From the NCBI GenBank assembly GCA_963555705.1, contig OY743170.1, forward strand, positions 32,687,362 to 32,751,361: a DNA stretch of 64,000 nucleotides. The letters are read 5' to 3'. Shown here one piece after another: positions 47,545 through 58,320 of this stretch (the first letter of the stretch is position 1; every line of letters starts with the position of its first letter). The notes under the pieces are model-generated. The model saw only the letters and a list, made by a program, of their open reading frames with translations, was not told the origin of the DNA and searched no databases. This DNA comes from Ligustrum vulgare. Lineage: Eukaryota > Streptophyta > Magnoliopsida > Lamiales > Oleaceae. The position numbers and the translations under genes are program-made.

Positions 47545-48264
47545 TGTTAGTTTGTTTTTATTTATATTTTGGATGATTGTTTTAGTTTAATTCCCGTTTT
47601 ATTTATTTTTCTAGCTGTTTTAATCATTAGTAAATAATTTTAGATTATTGATATTAGTTGATTTTTAGATATTGTTAGTTATTGAATTTTCATTTTCAGA
47701 CTTGAATTTCGTTTTCTAGAATGGTTATTGTTTGTTTGAACTTAATTTCGTTTAATTTAATTATGTTCGGCTAAGTTATATTTGAGGGGAGTTATTTTTA
47801 GCTTCAAGGGGTGAACGTTAATTTTCTATAGATGAATTCTTGTTATTGATAAGGTTTTACAAAGTGTTTTAAATTTTCAGATTATTTTATTTGGATTAAT
47901 GTCGCTGATGTGGTATGTATTGAATATGCACACAACATGCTCGAAAAAATGCTGTAGAATAAATTGATTAATTTTCGTACTAATATTTTCAAATTTTATC
48001 GATCTCAAGAAATTCATGCTAAATTTATTTGCAAAGCCCAATTGATAGCGAAAGAATAACTTCACTCAATTTTCCCTTTCATTGCAATTTAATTATATTC
48101 TTTTTTTATCATTTAAGCAATTTCAAAATCGTAGTTTAAGACTTGAATTTAGCAAATATTACGATACCAATAAAATCCCTAGGAAGAATGACCCTGGATT
48201 ATTGCTAGGCTATAACCTGACCCCTTTATACTTGGAGGGTAGATTTAACATCGAGTCAAGTTTT

Positions 48265-48282
48265 TGGCGCCGTTGCCGTGGA
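48265..48282 (+). other. Primer-binding site of element B
   Basis: TGGCGCCGTTGCCGTGGA, one mismatch to the complement of plant tRNA-Asp(GUC). Confidence 0.92.
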
Positions 48283-48459
48283 TTAATTTGGTGTTAATTG
48301 ATTTTTGCTGAATTCTTTTTATTTTATTGTTATTTTTTTCTCGACTATTCTTGATGTTTTTCTTTGTTTATGTCCGTTTGGTTCCGAGATAATACTAAGC
48401 GATTAGTAAGATCGGAATCCACTAACCAATTTTTAATTCTTGAAAATCAGCAGGTAGTA

Positions 48460-51069
48460 ATGGCAAATAATGCAGATCCAAATGAGGCGCCAGTCGTTCG
48501 AAGTCTTAGAGATTACGTTTTTCCAACGATGGCAAGCACTCCGTCATGCATAGTGATGCCTGCAAATGCAGCGGTATTCAACTTCAAACCGGGAATGATT
48601 GATCATCTACCACGCTTCCATGGGATGCCATCAGAGAGTCCATATCACCACATCCAGGAATTCGAAGGGGTTTGTTTTACTTTTCTTGAACGGAATTGCA
48701 CTGAGGAAGTCATTCGACTCAAGCTTTTCCCTTTTTCACTAAAGGATAAAGCTAAGTCGTGGCTTAACTTTTTGAGGCCTAGTTCAATTAAAAATTGGGC
48801 AAATATGCGGAAAGAGTTCATTAAAATTTTTTTTCCACCACAAAGAACCACTGCTATTCAAAGACAAATCATGAATTTTTCTCAAAAGAATAATGAAATT
48901 TTTTACACTAGTTGGGAAAGATTAAAAGATTTGTTGTTATCTTGTCCCCATCGTGGTTACGAGCAATGGATGTTAACTAAATTTTTTTATGAAGGGCTCA
49001 GACCAGAAATGAGACAATTTGTGCAAACCATGAGTAATGGTGATTTCTTTGCAAAAGACCCGAATGAAGTTTTTACATTTTTTGATGATTTAGCTGAAAA
49101 TGCCCAATCTTGGGATAACATTGATGAGTTTGATAGGGGTGTTGCAATAAAAACTGAATTTCCAAAGATTGCATCTGGAAATGGAATTCATTCACTTAGA
49201 GCTGATGATGACATAAATGCCCGATTGGCTGTCATCACTCGAAAACTTGAAAACTTGGAAACTCAAAAAGTGAATGAAGTCAATTCCTCTTCCACTATTT
49301 TAGAAAAATGTTCAATTTGTGATGATGCACAGCATTTAACCTCTGATTGTCCTGCACTTCCCCAACTAAAAGAGATGTATTTTGATCAATCTGTTGCTGT
49401 TAATATGATTTCCAAACCTTATTCTAATCCATATTCGAGTACTTATAATCCAGGTTGGAGAAATCATCTAAATTTCAGTTGGAGGAATGATCAAGGAGGA
49501 AACAATAATGTTGGCAACAATGCTGGACCCTCACAACCAACACCTTATATGCCACCGCAGAAGAGAAGTCTGGAAGACCAAATCCAACAATTCATGCAAA
49601 GTCAAGCTGCCATCAACAATCAAAACTCTCAGGCCATTAATGACATCCGATCTCAGCTTACAAAATTGACTACCCAGGCAAGTGCAACAGAAAAAGGTAA
49701 GTTTCCAGCTCAACCAATGCCAAATCCTCAAACTCAATACAATGGGGTCGATGAATCCAATCTGAGACATGTGAAAGCAGTAACTACCTTGAGAAACGGT
49801 AAGCAAATCCAAGTTCCTGAACCTAAAGAGGACTTGGTGGGTAAGCAAGCTAAACCTTCTGTTGATGATACTGTATTAAAATCTCCATCTGATGTTCAGG
49901 AACCACCTAGGCCAATAGTAGGTGCACCCCCTGCCCCTTTTCCTCAAAGATTACAACCTGGTAATAAGACCAAAAATCAAACAGAAATTCATGAGATTTT
50001 TAAGCAAGTTAGGGTAAATATTCTTCTATTAGATGCAATTCAACAAGTCCCTGCCTATGCTAAATTTCTTAAAGATTTGTGTACAGTGAAAAGGAAGCTA
50101 GCTGTTAAGAACAAAGCATTTTTAACTGAACAAGTGAGTTCTATCATACAATGCCAAACTCCTCAAAAATTTAAAGATCCTGGTTCTCCAACCATTGCTT
50201 GTATGATAGGAACCACTCGTATTAGTCATGCCTTGCTAGATTTAGGTTCAAGTATGAATGTTTTGCCCTTCAGTGTGTATACACAACTTGGTCTAGGTGA
50301 ACTTAAGTCTACCCCCATGATTTTACAATTAGCAGATAGATCTGTTAAGATGCCTAGAGGGATAATTGAGGATGTTTTGGTTCAAGTAGATAAATTCTAT
50401 TATCCAGTTGATTTTGTTGTTATTGATGTTCAAAGTACACCTAAAACTTCCCCTCAAATCCCTGTTATTCTTGGTAGACCATTTCTTGCAACTTCAAATG
50501 CTTTGATAAATTGTAGGAGTGGTATTTTAAAGTTGACTTTTGGCAATATGTCTTTGGAACTTAACATTTTCAATGCTTGTAGGCAACCAAAAGATTTTGA
50601 TGAAGTGCAGGAAGTTAATATGCTGGAAGAGCTGCTAGTTGAATTAGAAGATCCTGATGAGCAACTTGAGCAGAATCTCGAATTGGACGGCATTCAAGAC
50701 CCTTCAAAAGGTTTCACAACAGCAGTTGTAAGAGCTTGGCAGCCAAACATTGAGCCTCTAAACGTTAGCCAGACACCCATGCAAACATCAGCAGAGAAGA
50801 TGCCAACTCTGGAGCTTAAACCTCTTCCATCGGAACTAAAGTATGCATTCTTGGGACCTAATGAATCATACCCTGTGGTAATCTCTTCTACTCTTACTTG
50901 TGATCAGGAAAATTTGTTGTTGAAAGTGTTGAATGATCATAGATCTGCAATAGGTTGGACTATAGCTGATATTAAGGGAATTAGTCCTTTAGTGTGCACC
51001 CATAGAATTTTTCTAGAAAAAAATGCTAATCCCTCTAGGGAATCTCAAAGAAGGCTAAACCCTAAATGA
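48460..51069 (+). CDS. gag: Gag-protease of element B (open, cut before RT by a frameshift)
   Basis: 869 codons from the ATG at 48460, chosen because element A has the same start (5695); an in-frame ATG at 48364 lies in non-conserved sequence. Gag core around residues 80-130, zinc knuckle CSICDDAQHLTSDC from about residue 284, the Athila segment NPGWRNH after it, and the protease active site ALLDLGSS with the catalytic Asp at about residue 594. The frame then runs toward RT but ends at a TGA (51067-51069), because one base is missing relative to element A (CCTAAATGAAAG versus CCTAATGTGAAAG). Gag packages the RNA; the protease matures the particle. Confidence 0.92.
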   Translation: MANNADPNEAPVVRSLRDYVFPTMASTPSCIVMPANAAVFNFKPGMIDHLPRFHGMPSESPYHHIQEFEGVCFTFLERNCTEEVIRLKLFPFSLKDKAKSWLNFLRPSSIKNWANMRKEFIKIFFPPQRTTAIQRQIMNFSQKNNEIFYTSWERLKDLLLSCPHRGYEQWMLTKFFYEGLRPEMRQFVQTMSNGDFFAKDPNEVFTFFDDLAENAQSWDNIDEFDRGVAIKTEFPKIASGNGIHSLRADDDINARLAVITRKLENLETQKVNEVNSSSTILEKCSICDDAQHLTSDCPALPQLKEMYFDQSVAVNMISKPYSNPYSSTYNPGWRNHLNFSWRNDQGGNNNVGNNAGPSQPTPYMPPQKRSLEDQIQQFMQSQAAINNQNSQAINDIRSQLTKLTTQASATEKGKFPAQPMPNPQTQYNGVDESNLRHVKAVTTLRNGKQIQVPEPKEDLVGKQAKPSVDDTVLKSPSDVQEPPRPIVGAPPAPFPQRLQPGNKTKNQTEIHEIFKQVRVNILLLDAIQQVPAYAKFLKDLCTVKRKLAVKNKAFLTEQVSSIIQCQTPQKFKDPGSPTIACMIGTTRISHALLDLGSSMNVLPFSVYTQLGLGELKSTPMILQLADRSVKMPRGIIEDVLVQVDKFYYPVDFVVIDVQSTPKTSPQIPVILGRPFLATSNALINCRSGILKLTFGNMSLELNIFNACRQPKDFDEVQEVNMLEELLVELEDPDEQLEQNLELDGIQDPSKGFTTAVVRAWQPNIEPLNVSQTPMQTSAEKMPTLELKPLPSELKYAFLGPNESYPVVISSTLTCDQENLLLKVLNDHRSAIGWTIADIKGISPLVCTHRIFLEKNANPSRESQRRLNPK

Positions 51070-52487
51070 AAGAGGTTGTTAAAAATGAAGTTTTAAAATT
51101 ACTTGATGCAGGTATTATTTATCCTATTGCAGACAGCAAGTGGGTAAGTCCTACTCAAGTAGTTCCTAAGAAAACTGGGGTTACCGTTGTTGAAAATGAA
51201 CAGGGGGAAATGATAACTAAAAGGGTACCTACTAGTTGGAGAATGTGCATAGATTATAGGAAATTGAATTCCATGACCAGAAAAGACCACTTTCCTTTAC
51301 CATTTTTAGATCAAGTGTTAGAAAGAGTTGCTGGACATTCATTCTATTGTTTCTTGGATGGTTTTTCAGGCTATCATCAAATTGAAATAGCATTAGAAGA
51401 CCAAGAAAAAACTACTTTTACTTGCCCTTTAGGGACATCTGCTTTTAAAAGAATGCCTTTTGGTCTTTGTAATGCCCCAGCAACCTTTCAAAGATGCATG
51501 CTTAGCATATTTAGTGACATGATAGAAAACTTTTTGGAAGTTTTTATGGATGATTTCTCTGTGTATGGTAATTCATTTGATGATTGCCTAACAAATTTGA
51601 AAGCTGTTTTATGCAGGTGTGAAGATAAGCAACTTCTCCTTAATTGGGAGAAATGTCATTTCATGGTAACACGAGGAATTGTTTTAGGTCATATAATTTC
51701 TGCTAAAGGCATGGAAGTAGATAAGACAAAAGTAGATTCAATTTCTAGGTTACCCATTCCTTCATTTGTAAAAGATGTTCGATCATTTTTAGGCCATGCA
51801 GGTTTTTATAGGAGATTCATAAAAGATTTTAGTACCATAGCAAAACCTTTGACTACACTTTCAATGCATGATACAAAATTTGTTTGGACTAATGAGTGCA
51901 CTGCAGCTTTTGAACATTTAAAAAAGGCACTCACCACTGCACCCATAGTTAGATCACTTGATTGGTCTCTACCTTTTGAATTAATGTGTGATGCAAATGA
52001 TATAGTTGTAGGAGCAGTGCTTGGCCAGAGGAAAGGTAAGGAACCTTATGTAATTCACTATGCTAGCAGAACTTTGAATCAAGCTCAATTAAATTATACA
52101 ACTACTGAAAAAGAGCTGCTAGCTATAGTTTTTGCACTGGAAAATTTTAGAATTTATCTTATTGGGACTCCTGTTATCATCTTTACTGATCATTCTGCTC
52201 TTAAATATTTGTTCACAAAGAAAGATGCTAAACCTAGACTCATTCGATGGATTTTGTTATTGCAGGAATTTGACATCACAATTAAGGATAAAAAAGGGGT
52301 GGAAAATGTTTTCGCTGATCATTTATCCAGATTAAATTCTGAAAATTCAAAAGTTTCTCACCCTTTAAATGAGTCATTTCCCGATGAACAGTTATTTATC
52401 TTGAATATTGTTCCATGGTTTGCTGACTTGGTTAATTATCTTGTTACAGGTCATATGCCCTCAAATTGGAGTGTCCAAGAAAAATGA
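51066..52487 (+). CDS. Reverse transcriptase and RNase H of element B
   Basis: 473 codons in a frame displaced by the single-base deletion just before it; the ATG at 51066 is a coincidence of that deletion, not a native start. RT motifs in order: the [11 protein letters not shown] region, [22 protein letters not shown] and the active site FMDD (51543-51554). RNase H shows LMCDAN with a catalytic Asp, the ASRTLNQAQ region, ELLAIVFA and [10 protein letters not shown]. All catalytic residues I can check are present. It ends at a TGA caused by a second one-base loss (CAAGAAAAATGAGG versus CAAGACAAAATGAGG in element A). Confidence 0.92.
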   Translation: MKEVVKNEVLKLLDAGIIYPIADSKWVSPTQVVPKKTGVTVVENEQGEMITKRVPTSWRMCIDYRKLNSMTRKDHFPLPFLDQVLERVAGHSFYCFLDGFSGYHQIEIALEDQEKTTFTCPLGTSAFKRMPFGLCNAPATFQRCMLSIFSDMIENFLEVFMDDFSVYGNSFDDCLTNLKAVLCRCEDKQLLLNWEKCHFMVTRGIVLGHIISAKGMEVDKTKVDSISRLPIPSFVKDVRSFLGHAGFYRRFIKDFSTIAKPLTTLSMHDTKFVWTNECTAAFEHLKKALTTAPIVRSLDWSLPFELMCDANDIVVGAVLGQRKGKEPYVIHYASRTLNQAQLNYTTTEKELLAIVFALENFRIYLIGTPVIIFTDHSALKYLFTKKDAKPRLIRWILLLQEFDITIKDKKGVENVFADHLSRLNSENSKVSHPLNESFPDEQLFILNIVPWFADLVNYLVTGHMPSNWSVQEK

Positions 52488-53707
52488 GGATGAAAGCTAT
52501 TGCAAGGAGCTTCTTCTATGATGATCCATACTTATTCAAATATTGTGCTGATCAGATCATCCGAAGATGTGTTCCTGATGACGAGGTACAACAAGTTCTT
52601 AATTTCTGTCATTCTCATGCTTGCGGAGGCCATTTCTCTTCGCAGAAAACATCTGCTAAGGTACTTCAATGTGGTTTTTATTGGCCTAGTTTATTTAAGG
52701 ATGCTCATACCTTTTGTAAAAATTGTGAAGCATGTCAGAAACTTGGTAGTATCAGCCATAGGAATATGATGCCATTAGCTCCAATCCTTGTTCTTGAAAT
52801 TTTTTATTGTTGGGGATTAGATTTTATGGGCCCTTTTCCCCCTTCTTTTGGATATCTATATATATTGGTTGCTGTTGATAATGTGTCAAAATGGGTAGAG
52901 GCTATTCCATATAGAACAAATGACTATAAAGTTGTGCTCAAATTTTTGAAAGAACATATTTTTTCTAGGTTTGGTATGCCTAAGGCCATAATTAGCGATG
53001 GAGGAACACATTTTTGTAATAAACCTTTTGAAACCTTGTTAAAGAAATATGGCATTAGGCATAAGATTTCCACCCCCTATCACCCTCAAACTAATGGTCA
53101 AACTGAGCTAGCCAACCGAGAAATTAAAGGCATTTTGACGAAAACAGTTAATCCAAATAGAAAAGATTGGGCTATAAAATTGGATGATGCTTTATGGGCA
53201 TATAGGACTGCTTTTAAAACTATTCTTGGAATGTCTCCTTATAGAATTGTATTTGGAAAACCTTGTCATTTGCCGGTTGAAATCGAACATAAAGCTTATT
53301 GGGCAATCAAAACACTCAACTTTGACTTAGATCAAGCTGGTGAATTTAGGAAACTGAAATTGAATGAGTTAGATGAATTGCGTTTGGAAGCATATGAGAA
53401 TGCAAAAATTTCAAAAGAGAAAATGAAAGTTTTTCACGATAAGAAAATTTTTAGAAAATCATTTTTCCCTTCTAAGAAAGTTTTGTTGTATGACTCTAAG
53501 CTTCATCTTTTTCCTGGTAAGTTGAGAACTAAATGGATTGGTCCTTACATTGTGCAAACTGTTTACCCTTATGGAGCAGTTGAAATCTTGGATCCAAAAA
53601 CTGGTACTGTTTTTAAAGTTAATGGACAATGTCTGAAATCATTTTTGGATAATTTTTCTGCTGATATTAATGAACTACCTCTACTGGACCCTGCTTCCAG
53701 CGGCTGA
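52466..53707 (+). CDS. Integrase of element B
   Basis: 413 codons, in the frame following the second deletion. N-terminal zinc-binding HHCC region at 52608-52740 (HSHACGGH, then CKNCEAC). Catalytic DDE: Asp in GLDFMGPF (about 52813-52836), Asp in ISDGGTHF (about 52990-53013), Glu in [10 protein letters not shown] (about 53093-53122). C-terminal GPY/F-type module (KWIGPYIV); no chromodomain. The length is complete compared with element A, which has lost 17 bp in the zinc region. It would insert the cDNA; the only flaw is that its frame is separated from RT. Confidence 0.93.
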   Translation: MECPRKMRMKAIARSFFYDDPYLFKYCADQIIRRCVPDDEVQQVLNFCHSHACGGHFSSQKTSAKVLQCGFYWPSLFKDAHTFCKNCEACQKLGSISHRNMMPLAPILVLEIFYCWGLDFMGPFPPSFGYLYILVAVDNVSKWVEAIPYRTNDYKVVLKFLKEHIFSRFGMPKAIISDGGTHFCNKPFETLLKKYGIRHKISTPYHPQTNGQTELANREIKGILTKTVNPNRKDWAIKLDDALWAYRTAFKTILGMSPYRIVFGKPCHLPVEIEHKAYWAIKTLNFDLDQAGEFRKLKLNELDELRLEAYENAKISKEKMKVFHDKKIFRKSFFPSKKVLLYDSKLHLFPGKLRTKWIGPYIVQTVYPYGAVEILDPKTGTVFKVNGQCLKSFLDNFSADINELPLLDPASSG

Positions 53708-55275
53708 TTTTCTTAGAACTAACCTTTATTATTATGTATATATTTTATTTTCTTTTTGCAGTTTTATTCTTTTCTTCAATTTTTAGTTTTTCATTCTTGA
53801 ATAATTGCTCATGTGCATAAGCCTCCTCTCAGGTACACTCTTCTCCTTTAGCTTGATTTAATTTTGAGTCGTGTTTATTATTCACCGTTCATTTTTCTTC
53901 TCTTTGAGTCATTGAGGACAGTGTCTGATTTTAGTTGGGGGGAGAGTGACTCAAATGTACTTATTTTGCATAAATTCTTTTGTGATAGTTGAGCATTAAA
54001 ATTGAGTACATCTTGAGTCTTGAGTTATATCTTTGTTATTCTGTAAAGACCTCCCTCCTAAAAAAAATTTATGCACGAATTTAAGCCTTGTGGTAAGATG
54101 GATAGTCAACACATACAACTAGAGCTCTCTCAAGTTTAAGTAATTTTATTTGTTCATCATGAGAGTTGAGTGATTGGTGGTTTATTTATATTGCCCTTGT
54201 TTGATATTGCTACTTCCATTGGGCATCATTACACGGATTGTGGATTGTTGGTGGTTTACACTTGAGAAACGATGAAGGTCAATGTCAAATAAAAATTTGA
54301 TCCTTTGAAGCTAATATTATCATATTCTCTTCCCATCACAAATCCTTTCATATCCACAAAATTCCTTCATAGCCACAAAGCCCTTTCATCTATTTCACAT
54401 TAAAAATGACATGACATCCAGACATTGCTTCCATAAATACATAACCTTGTTTCTACTTTCAAGTATAAGTGAGGATGATTATTTTTGCTCCATATTTGAG
54501 AAACAAACGTTCAGTGCATGAAAAAGAAAGAAAAGTGGAGTTAGAAAGTACTTGACAGTCATTGAGACTAGAGGAGAATGTTGAAGAATTATTTGAGAAG
54601 ATTTCAGTTTCAAAAAAAAAAAAAAAGGGAGAAAGTAAATGATGTGAAGAAGAAAGTAAGCTTGAAGTGTGATTAAAAGTGAAAATTATTATCCTTGCTT
54701 ATATTTTGAAAGTTCTCGATTTCTACCCACTTCTTTTATTCCCTTATCCTATTCAAAAAAAAAAAAAATTTGTTACCATTGCATCTTATACTTCCAATGA
54801 AATTTATTGTTCTACTATTATCATTGGAACATGTAAACCTTTTCTTTCACCACTCATTATCAGTTCCCTTGATAACACCATCATAACCTTTACATTGATA
54901 TTGACATTTTGATCTTAAATTGCTTGTGGTAAGAACGGTTGAGTCCCAATGGTTGTGAGTTTTTCATGAGGTCAATATTTGCATTACTGTCATCCAAATA
55001 TATATGGCCTTTGTTTATTGAATGCTTGAGTGATCAATTTTCAAACTCCATGAGTGACCCCCTAACCAGTTCAGAAACAAAATACGCATACCCATGAGTA
55101 TATGGAGTTTATACTTGGCTTGAGTGAATACTCGACACTGTATGTGTTGGGGTTAGTGGTTTGATGGATCGGCTTAAAACACACACACACAAAATTTTGG
55201 GAAAGTTTTTATGGATTAATTTGGATATAATGCTTGATCTCTTGATTTTGCGAAGTTGCTATGCTCGACTATCTA
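53708..55275 (+). other. Non-coding 3' internal region of element B
   Basis: About 1.57 kb without an env-like ORF. It contains the polypurine motif AGTTGGGGGGAGAG (53933-53946), the same as in element A, an A-rich run near 54612 and a (CA)n run near 55180. The 3' end, including the polypurine tract next to the LTR that element A has, is deleted at 55275/55276. Confidence 0.75.
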
Positions 55276-57009
55276 AATTTTACGTATTTTAAAGAAATAA
55301 ATAAATGAAAATATATAATTTTGGGATATAAATTTTGTCATTTAGAGTGAAATTTATAAAAGATTCAATTTTATTTCTTTAACTCTAAATAGATATTATT
55401 TGCTAATAATTTCATTTATTTAATTGCAGGTACATTTTCGATAATTTCAACTCAAAAAAAAATTCCTAATTTAATTGATCTGAAAAAGCCCAAAATGGAC
55501 AAAAAACCCATAAACCCAGCCCAAAACAATTTCCTTTTTTCTATAACCTACAGCACTCTATGCCTCTCTCTCACCATCTGCCTCTTCTCTGAATTCTCGG
55601 TCCTCTCTCTCTCTCTCGCTATCCTCTCCCTCACACACACAGCAGCCGCAACACCCTCAACCTCACGCCTCAACAGAGCCTTCTCCCTCAGCTGCACCAC
55701 TACCAGCCGTAGCTCTTCTCTCGCCACAGACCATCCACCAGCACAAGCCGCAGCCACTTTCCGTCATCTTCTTCTCAGCTTCCAGCCTGCAGTCTTCAAC
55801 AGCTTCCCCGGTCAGAACTCCCAGCAGCAGCCTCGCCCCTCACCTGTCACGCAGCTCTGTCTTCCTTCTTCTCTAACACAACCAGCAAGCCACTCATCCC
55901 CTCTCTCACCTCACACACTGCCGCCACACCTGGCTCCATCCACTCAACAGCCTCACACCCCGTCACCTCAACCTCGTTCAGCTGCAGCAGCCCCCTCTCG
56001 CCAGCAGCAATCTCGCCAGCAGCTCCCTCGCTCCAGCAGTCACGCAACAACCCGCCAACCTCCACCTCTCACAGTCCGGAAGTCTGCTCCTCTCAACCGT
56101 AGCCTCAGCGAAGACAGCCCTCCAACCTCCTCCTCCACTTTCACCAGCACACAACCGTTCCCAGCTTCTTCATTCACAGCGGACGATCGATTGGAAGTGG
56201 AGTTGGTGGTTTTCGGTGATTGGTTCCAATTTTCATATTTTTGCTTACATGTTGAATTGTTTCAATTTCTAGTTTTCATGAATCTGGATTATTGATGTTA
56301 GTTTGTTTTTATTTATATTTTGGATGATTGTTTTAGTTTAATTCCCATTTTATTTATTTTTCTAGCTGTTTTAATCATTAGTAAATCATTTTAGATTATT
56401 GATATTAGTTGATTTTTAGATATTGTTAGTTATTGAATTTTCATTTTCAGACTTGAATTTCGTTTTCTAGAATGGTTATTGTTTGTTTGAACTTAATTTC
56501 GTTTAATTTAATTATGTTCGGCTAAGTTATATTTGAGGGGAGTTATTCTTAGCTTCAAGGGGTGAACGTTAATTTTCTATAGATGAATTCTTGTTATTGA
56601 TAAGGGTTTACAAAGTGTTTTAAATTTTCAGATTATTTTATTTGGATTAATGTCGCTGATGTGGTATGTATTGAATATGCACACAACATGCTCGACAAAA
56701 TGCTGTAGAATAAATTGATTAATTTTCGTACTAATATTTCCAAATTTTATCGATCTCAAGAAATTCATGCTAAATTTATTTGCAAAGCCCAATTGATAGC
56801 GAAAGAATAACTTCACTCAATTTTCCCTTTCATTGCAATTTAATTATATTCTTTTTTTATCATTTAAGCAATTTCAAAATCGTAGTTTAAGACTTGAATT
56901 TAGCAAATATTACGATACCAATAAAATCCCTAGGAAGAATGACCCTGGATTATTGCTAGGCTATAACCTGACCCCTTTATACTTGGAGGGTAGATTTAAC
57001 ATCGAGTCA
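55276..57009 (+). repeat. 3' LTR of element B, lacking its first 12 bases
   Basis: Enters the LTR at AATTTTACG (position 13 of the LTR) directly from internal sequence CTCGACTATCTA; otherwise full length, ending CGAGTCA before the TGAGC duplication. Confidence 0.92.
55495..56295 (+). CDS. ORF inside the 3' LTR of element B, 266 codons, unknown
   Basis: Counterpart of 46759-47544, with five extra codons from a 15-bp duplication of a CAGCAATCTCGC-like unit in the Ser/Gln-rich part and a few substitutions. Same caution: a low-complexity product of a C/T-rich leader without known domain. Confidence 0.25.
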   Translation: MDKKPINPAQNNFLFSITYSTLCLSLTICLFSEFSVLSLSLAILSLTHTAAATPSTSRLNRAFSLSCTTTSRSSSLATDHPPAQAAATFRHLLLSFQPAVFNSFPGQNSQQQPRPSPVTQLCLPSSLTQPASHSSPLSPHTLPPHLAPSTQQPHTPSPQPRSAAAAPSRQQQSRQQLPRSSSHATTRQPPPLTVRKSAPLNRSLSEDSPPTSSSTFTSTQPFPASSFTADDRLEVELVVFGDWFQFSYFCLHVELFQFLVFMNLDY

Positions 57010-57014
57010 TGAGC

Positions 57015-57277
57015 TTCACAGTTTTAAGTATATCGTTGCAGGAGTATGAGTTTGATATTGGTTATTCACACACACACACTTGAAAATCTAGCATGAGATA
57101 AGTAGAATTATTTTGATTTATTGTTCATAACTCTTGCTGAAGTATAAATTGATTTGGATTATTGAGGCATATGGTAACCATGTTGACATGACAAAAATAT
57201 TTGTACTTTGCTATTTTGATTCATTAGTTTTATTCTATCTTATTCGAGGACGAACAAGAGTTTAATTTTGGGGAGTT
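57015..57277 (+). other. Non-coding 3' end of element D's internal region, with polypurine tract
   Basis: Ends in TTTTGGGGAGTT (57266-57277) directly before the TGATAAG of the 3' LTR, the primer of plus-strand synthesis. Confidence 0.8.
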
Positions 57278-58320
57278 TGATAAGTGCGTTTTTTGTACTT
57301 ATCTTGGCATTAAATTTAGACAATTGTAAGTATTTTAGGATGTGATATTGCTAGATTATTATTATTTTTTTTTTTTTTTGTTTTAAGAAAAACTCAATTT
57401 TGGATGCGTTTGGAAGCTAAACGAAGGAAATGGACTAAAATTGTGAAAGGACTAAATTGCAAACAATTCATAGATGAGACAGACAATGAAATGAAGAACT
57501 AAAATATCAAGAATTTAATTGTAAAGTTGGAAAGAGTCAAGGACCAACTTAAAATATTTGGAAGAATTGAAGCCCACTAAAAGAAAAAACCTACAACCTA
57601 TTGTAACTGGACCTTAAACCCACTTGACTGAGGAATTGATTGGAGTCCTTTTGGAACAAGAGAACTAGGTAGAATAGGGGATTAAAAAGTGAGACCTAAT
57701 TGGGGAGAATATTAGCAAAAAAAGTGGTCGGGTACTGGTTTTAATTGGTGAGAATTCTTGGGAGTTATATACATATATATACACAGGAGACTACACAAAT
57801 CAAGGGAGTTAATATAGAGGTGTAGTGGAGGCTGGGCATTAGTGCATCAAGTGGAAGAAGTGGTCGGCAGGTGGAGAAAATTTCTTGGAAAATTAATAGA
57901 GCAGACTTGAGGAGAAAAAGTGGAAGCAATCAAGGTTAACGGCTGGTGGAAGAAATTCAGAGGAGCTGCTGGAATTGGACAAAGAGAAGAACTTCACGGT
58001 TGGAAAGATTTTGGGATTAAACCGGGTGAATTTTTCCAATTCTTTGTGTTTAATTTATCAAATAACATGTTAGGCTAAACTCCCTTATCTATTGGATGAA
58101 GATGAAACTTGTTATTTACTTATTTCAATTCGATAACTAGTAGTTTAATAATTTTTTATGTTGTCTTAATTGATCTTGAATGTTTTATTGTTATTATTTG
58201 ATTGATTGACCATCAGTTAAATATATTGTTATTTGTTGTAGTCTTGGAAAAGTCACAATATGTTTGAACATTGCATGATCAACATATGAACACTAGATGT
58301 TAAGAATAACACTATGACAT
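57278..58320 (+). repeat. 3' LTR of element D, left piece
   Basis: TGATAAGTGCG start, aligned with 27429-27702 and 38284 onward. It is interrupted at 58320 by a solo LTR and resumes at 59776. Confidence 0.9.

Larger units (their letters stand above)
46530..48258 (+). repeat. 5' LTR of element B
   Basis: TGATTATTG to CGAGTCA, 1729 bp. TATA box TATAAAAG at 46621-46628, an acceptor-like TTAATTGCAG at about 46687-46696, then a C/T-rich leader. Confidence 0.93.
46530..57009 (+). mobile_element. Athila-lineage Ty3/Gypsy element B, young and nearly intact
   Basis: 10480 bp with a perfect target duplication TGAGC (46525-46529, 57010-57014). Layout: 5' LTR 46530-48258, primer site 48265-48282, gag-protease, RT-RNase H, integrase, non-coding 3' region, 3' LTR 55276-57009. 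By eye the LTRs differ at about 15 positions in 1.7 kb plus a 15-bp insertion, so insertion was recent. Pol has two single-base deletions. The 3' LTR has lost its first 12 bases together with the polypurine tract. Confidence 0.95.

Noticed and set aside
51055..51075. Programmed frameshift between gag-protease and RT in element B
   Set aside because: Element A has the extra base here and reads straight through, so a one-base deletion (or sequencing error) explains the ATGA overlap.
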